This document shows, piece after piece, positions 60,370 to 64,000 of a DNA stretch of 64,000 nt. This stretch comes from Drosophila miranda (Eukaryota > Arthropoda > Insecta > Diptera > Drosophilidae), in NCBI RefSeq assembly GCF_003369915.1, contig NC_046677.1, positions 27,360,913-27,424,912 of the forward strand, in the 5' to 3' direction. Both the position numbers and the translations under genes were made by a program. Every line of letters begins with the position of its first letter. Positions within the stretch are counted from its first letter, which is position 1. Under the pieces are notes generated by a model that searched no databases, was not told the origin of the DNA, and saw only the letters and a program-made list of their open reading frames with translations.

Positions 60370-62766
60370 CACCGAACGGCGCTTCCATGGATCCCATCCC
60401 CTCTCTGACATCAGCGCGAACTGCATAAATCTTTGGCCCTACGCAAGAGGCGGGAACGGAGAATCGATCCTCTCTTCTCGGAGGCTAACAAGCTGGAAAC
60501 ACTTTGAGGATGAGGTCTAAAGATCTGCATCTGCATCTGGATCTGTGGCATGCAGACCAAAGATTGCTTTTTCACAGCTTGTGGTACGTCCGGCGGTTTA
60601 TTAATTTGACGTTTCCCTTCCAGTTGCGGCAGTCCAAGGAGCGGACGAGTGTACCAGCGGAACGGGGCAGTTAACGGTGCAACAATTTGTATACTTTTTC
60701 AGCTCCACATCCCTCTTGCCCCTGTGGGCGTGGCCGGGGGAGTGGGCGAGGTCCCACAGCAATTAGAACGAGATATGTTTTGGGGCTTCGTTTTATGGTG
60801 GGACTTCACTGTTAAAGCTCCATGAAAGCTCTTAAAAGTTTAAGTGGGTTCGGTTGAATTTCACTAGATGACGCCAGCCAGTTTCCCCTCTTATACGCAG
60901 CTTGCAAGAATGCAAGAATTTCTGGTTATTTTTTTTGTTTTTAATATAAATGTGGATAATTTTTGAAGATTTAGTTACTTGGTTAGGTTTTTTATTTACA
61001 TAGTCTATATATATACATATATGCGTTAGTTGACAAAAGATATATTCCCCTTCGAACGCCCCTCTTGAGAGAAAACTGTGCATCCAGTGCATCCATTCCT
61101 TAACAGCTCTGTTAAGTGTCGTTCCCCATCGAACCATTGGCCTGCTCTTGGACTGGAAAGATTCATTTCAGCAGGGGTAGCTTCAAACCAGACCTGTAAA
61201 GCAGCATAATGAACCCCCAACAGAATGTTGCCTTACAGAGGGGTTGTTTTCGCGGGAGGATTGAAAGTTGTTCAGTCGGTGAACAGTTTTCTGTTGAAAT
61301 CAAACAGAACCTTCGATAACAGAACTCTGGTAGAAGGAATTAAGAAAAGTATGGAAAGGGTTTAAAGGACCCTTCTCTGTTCACAGCGAATGTTGGTGAT
61401 GCTGTTGCCCAGAAAGGAGAGGAAAGACAGCGAGCGGATAAGTTAATGTACAATGTCTGTTCGCTTTAAAAGCATATGAGGCGATGTTGTCTTTATGCCT
61501 GAACAGAGAGAGCCCTTCCTCCCTTGGCCCCCTGCTCCCACCGATGGCTGTTTACCCGCCTTGAGATGTGGGATGGGCGGGATCGGGAGAAAGAGTACGC
61601 CAGGGCATCGCATTTGCATAAAGCAGCGATGTCGAGGATGAGGGTGACGATGACGACGTCACCAACTTGTTAGCGGACGCTGGCATTTTTACTTGCATAC
61701 ATATGCAGAGATAATGCGCCGCCCATTGCCACCCAATGGCCACGTCCTTGCCACACCAACCACCACCCCAGCCGCAATGGCAGCCTGCAGCAACCTAGCC
61801 AACGCCATGCATTTCAGCGACAGCGACAGTGGCAGTGGCAGTCTCAGGGGCTGGCAATGTCATGGCTGCGTGCGTGTCTAAGGGAGCACATAAGTCCCAG
61901 AAATCCCAGCGAGTCCGTGTCGTGTGCTTTGGGGGCATCTCGATGGAACTACGAAATAGAATGAGGAGGCGGACAGTCGGCTGTCCGACTTCTTTGCTGA
62001 TTAGTGATATATGCATATGCATTCGAGGGCAGGGGATAAGGAGATGGAGCATCTGAAGGATGCGGGATAGAGAGATGCAGAGTGAGATTTCCACTTTTCC
62101 TTTGGAACAGTTACACTTTTTTTTCGTTCTGTGTAATCAAAACCTCCGAAATCTCCTCCACAAAAGTTTCTCTTTTTCTCAAATCTTCCATCTCCAATCT
62201 TTTTGAAATTATAAGTAAATATTTGGCTATTATTATTGGTAGGTATGTCCTTTTGGTTTCATCTGCAACAGAGTTATGCAAGATTCCTCCTCTCCATCGG
62301 GTTCGCTTTTGGATTACTTACACATTTACTTTTACATCAGAAGCGATAAGGATATCATAGTTGCTGTGATGGGACTCCTTTAAGAATGGATTATAAGGTG
62401 GCATATTTTGGTTGCGCGACGTTGGCTTTCTTAGTCACCGTCGTCTTGCGACACAATACAAGAGAAATTGGTGGTACATACTTGTATTAAGTACGGACTG
62501 CGCCAGTGACTGTGGCAAGTCCGATGTTTCTCTCACCGAGAGACACTCACACAGAGAGACAGTACAAGACGCCATGCAACCTATCTTGGAGCCCGTCCAG
62601 ATTTTGTCTACGTCGCTAGTCAACGCGAATGTAGAGCTGTTGGAGCATAACCGTACCCAACAGAAAATACAAGAGGGTGAGATTTTCCCACCAGGAGCCG
62701 AAGCGAAGGCGGGTGGCTGAGAGCCGTGACCGCGTCTACGCCACTGAGCCATAGACAATAAGCATA

Positions 62767-62772
62767 TTTATT
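62767..62772 (-). terminator. Poly(A) signal for the right-edge gene
   Basis: tttatt on the plus strand is AATAAA on the minus strand, 99 nt downstream of the stop codon of the coiled-coil gene. Confidence 0.6.
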
Positions 62773-62870
62773 AATTTGGAAATTCGTCACAATAAACGTT
62801 ATTTAGGTTACCCGGCGCTGAGCAGTTCTATCAGCGAGTATTCGTAGTCGTAAAATCTAGTGAACATCTT

Positions 62871-64000
62871 TCAGTTTGCATCCTCCTCCTTCATCTCCTC
62901 AGTTTCTTCCGCTTTCTTTTCTTCTTCCCGAGTGTCATTGGACGCCTCTCCTCCCTCATTTTCGGGTAGCCCCTCCGCCGGGAAAGGCAAGGATCGCAGT
63001 CGCTGCACCATATCCTCGAGAGTTTCTGGAGCAATGCTTGGCTGTTCCGCTGTGGATTCCTTGACAGAGGAACGCTTCTTAGCCGCATCGTCCTGTCGAG
63101 AGGCGGCGCACAGGTGAGCCTGAGGCGTGCTCCTCGCCGGCTTTTTGGGAATGGCTCCCGTGGACTGCTGCTGAATGGCCTGCTGAGTGGCGGTTGTGGT
63201 GACGGTGACGCAGCAGGCGGCACCTCCGGATTCATCTGTCTCCTGCTCGGCCACGACCCGGGTGCTGGCTATGTTATTGATGGAGCTGGTGGCCTCCTCT
63301 GTGGGCAGAGTCTGCTCCACCAGCTCAGCCTCTTGCCGTCTGCTAGCTTCCCGCTCTGCCATGCGATTGATCATGGCCGTGCCCCGCTCTGAGGTGTTGC
63401 TCAGGCGTGCAATCAGCTCGTTGCCCTGCGCCTCCATCAAACGTAGACGCTCGGCGCGATTCGCAGACACCCGTTCGATGTCCTCCAGTCGTTGTTCCAC
63501 TGTCTGCGAGATGGCTGCAGCCGTGGGCGGCTGTTGCTGCTGTCGCTCGTGGAGCGTGTCCAGCTTGTTGGCCAGACCCTCGCTTCGCTCCGAGTTTTTC
63601 GAGAGCTGTGCGAGCAGCTGCTGGCTCTCCTGCTCCAGCCGCTGCAGACGGGCGGCCCGACGGGATGTGTAGGCCTCCTCGTCGACGGTGAGAGGGGATG
63701 CCTCCTCCGTTTTGGATGCAGGCGGAGCAGCCTCCTCCTCGGTGTTGCTCTCGAAACTGGCATCGCGACTGGGGGCACGTCTGATGCGATCCAGGGACTT
63801 CTTTAGGTAGTGCCCCCGATCCGTGGTACGCCTGATGCGCGACATCAGCTGCCGCGACTCCTCTTCCAGGCGGCCGAGTCGCTCGGATCGCTTTCTCGTG
63901 TACTCCTCCTCCCGTGGCGTAAGACTTCCTGTGGCCGGTGCAGAGCTGGCACGCGTCATCCTCTCCAGCCGCTTGTTGTTGATGAACTCGTCGAGGGGCA
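62871..64000 (-). CDS. Coiled-coil repeat protein, C-terminal part (runs off the right edge)
   Basis: An open minus-strand frame continues without a stop from the window edge to TGA at 62,871, giving about 375 residues. The edge reads PLDEFINNKRLERMTRASSAP, so the Met in it is probably internal. Three diverged repeats of about 40 residues are visible: RSERLGRLEEESRQLMSRI...TDRG, RAARLQRLEQESQQLLAQL...SERS and RAERLRLMEAQGNELIARL...SERG. Each is followed by a helix with a basic/Leu pattern, consistent with an elongated coiled-coil scaffold. A Gln/Ser/Thr-rich stretch and an acidic tail (EEEKKAEETEEMKEEDAN) follow. I do not recognise the family and assign no function. Codon use is GC-rich at third positions, like the intact neighbours, which supports a real gene. 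Confidence 0.8.
   Translation of the reverse strand, partial: PLDEFINNKRLERMTRASSAPATGSLTPREEEYTRKRSERLGRLEEESRQLMSRIRRTTDRGHYLKKSLDRIRRAPSRDASFESNTEEEAAPPASKTEEASPLTVDEEAYTSRRAARLQRLEQESQQLLAQLSKNSERSEGLANKLDTLHERQQQQPPTAAAISQTVEQRLEDIERVSANRAERLRLMEAQGNELIARLSNTSERGTAMINRMAEREASRRQEAELVEQTLPTEEATSSINNIASTRVVAEQETDESGGAACCVTVTTTATQQAIQQQSTGAIPKKPARSTPQAHLCAASRQDDAAKKRSSVKESTAEQPSIAPETLEDMVQRLRSLPFPAEGLPENEGGEASNDTREEEKKAEETEEMKEEDAN

Larger units (their letters stand above)
49876..62410. other. Intergenic or regulatory DNA downstream of al, no gene recognised
   Basis: AT-rich non-coding DNA with homeodomain-type sites (dense at 51,340-51,420), perfect short palindromes (for example attggagatctccaat at 50,717-50,732) and microsatellites. 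Open frames here are short or low-complexity. No convincing exon, tRNA or other RNA gene was found. Confidence 0.55.

Overview
This is a window of fly genome, from Drosophila or a very close relative. Four protein-coding genes can be recognised: Plc21C (Gq-type phospholipase C beta), Ent1 (equilibrative nucleoside transporter), Hsp60B (testis-type chaperonin) and al (aristaless, a paired-class homeobox gene). Their D. melanogaster counterparts lie, as far as I recall, around cytological region 21 (Muller element B), so the window looks like the syntenic block of another species. Short GT-AG introns, Motif-1 and DRE core promoters, GA-rich tracts and many microsatellites fit a Drosophila genome. 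An obscura-group species is possible but not established.

Layout. 77-7719 (+) holds nine 3' exons of Plc21C, from the second part of the catalytic X domain to the stop, followed by an AT-rich 3' UTR. A dispersed-repeat copy lies at about 10.43-10.98 kb. Ent1 occupies 11460-13663 (-) in five exons, with a Motif-1 promoter near 13.97 kb. A repeat-rich block follows at 14.0-19.6 kb. It holds a large imperfect inverted repeat with a near-perfect 179-nt palindrome at its centre, a GATCGG-containing tandem satellite in one arm, and on the minus strand decayed fragments of several unrelated genes (an intron-bearing gene I do not recognise, RNase Z, an aldehyde dehydrogenase), ending at an orphan housekeeping-type promoter near 19.35 kb. 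Hsp60B is intronless at 26644-28566 (+). The next 18 kb have no recognisable protein-coding gene, but contain a TATA box plus a probable 5' leader exon at about 39.0-39.6 kb that may be the distal promoter of al. The al coding exons are at 46818-49708 (+). About 13 kb of AT-rich non-coding DNA follow, with many TAATTA-type sites and microsatellites. The 3' end of a coiled-coil repeat protein runs off the right edge on the minus strand (62871-64000).

The intact genes are independent units: membrane signalling, nucleoside uptake, mitochondrial protein folding in the male germ line, and appendage patterning. The long non-coding stretches around al are what is expected around a developmental regulator. 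The most unusual part of the window is the 14-19.6 kb block, which looks like a gene-fragment-carrying inverted-repeat element related to the smaller repeat at 10.4-11 kb.
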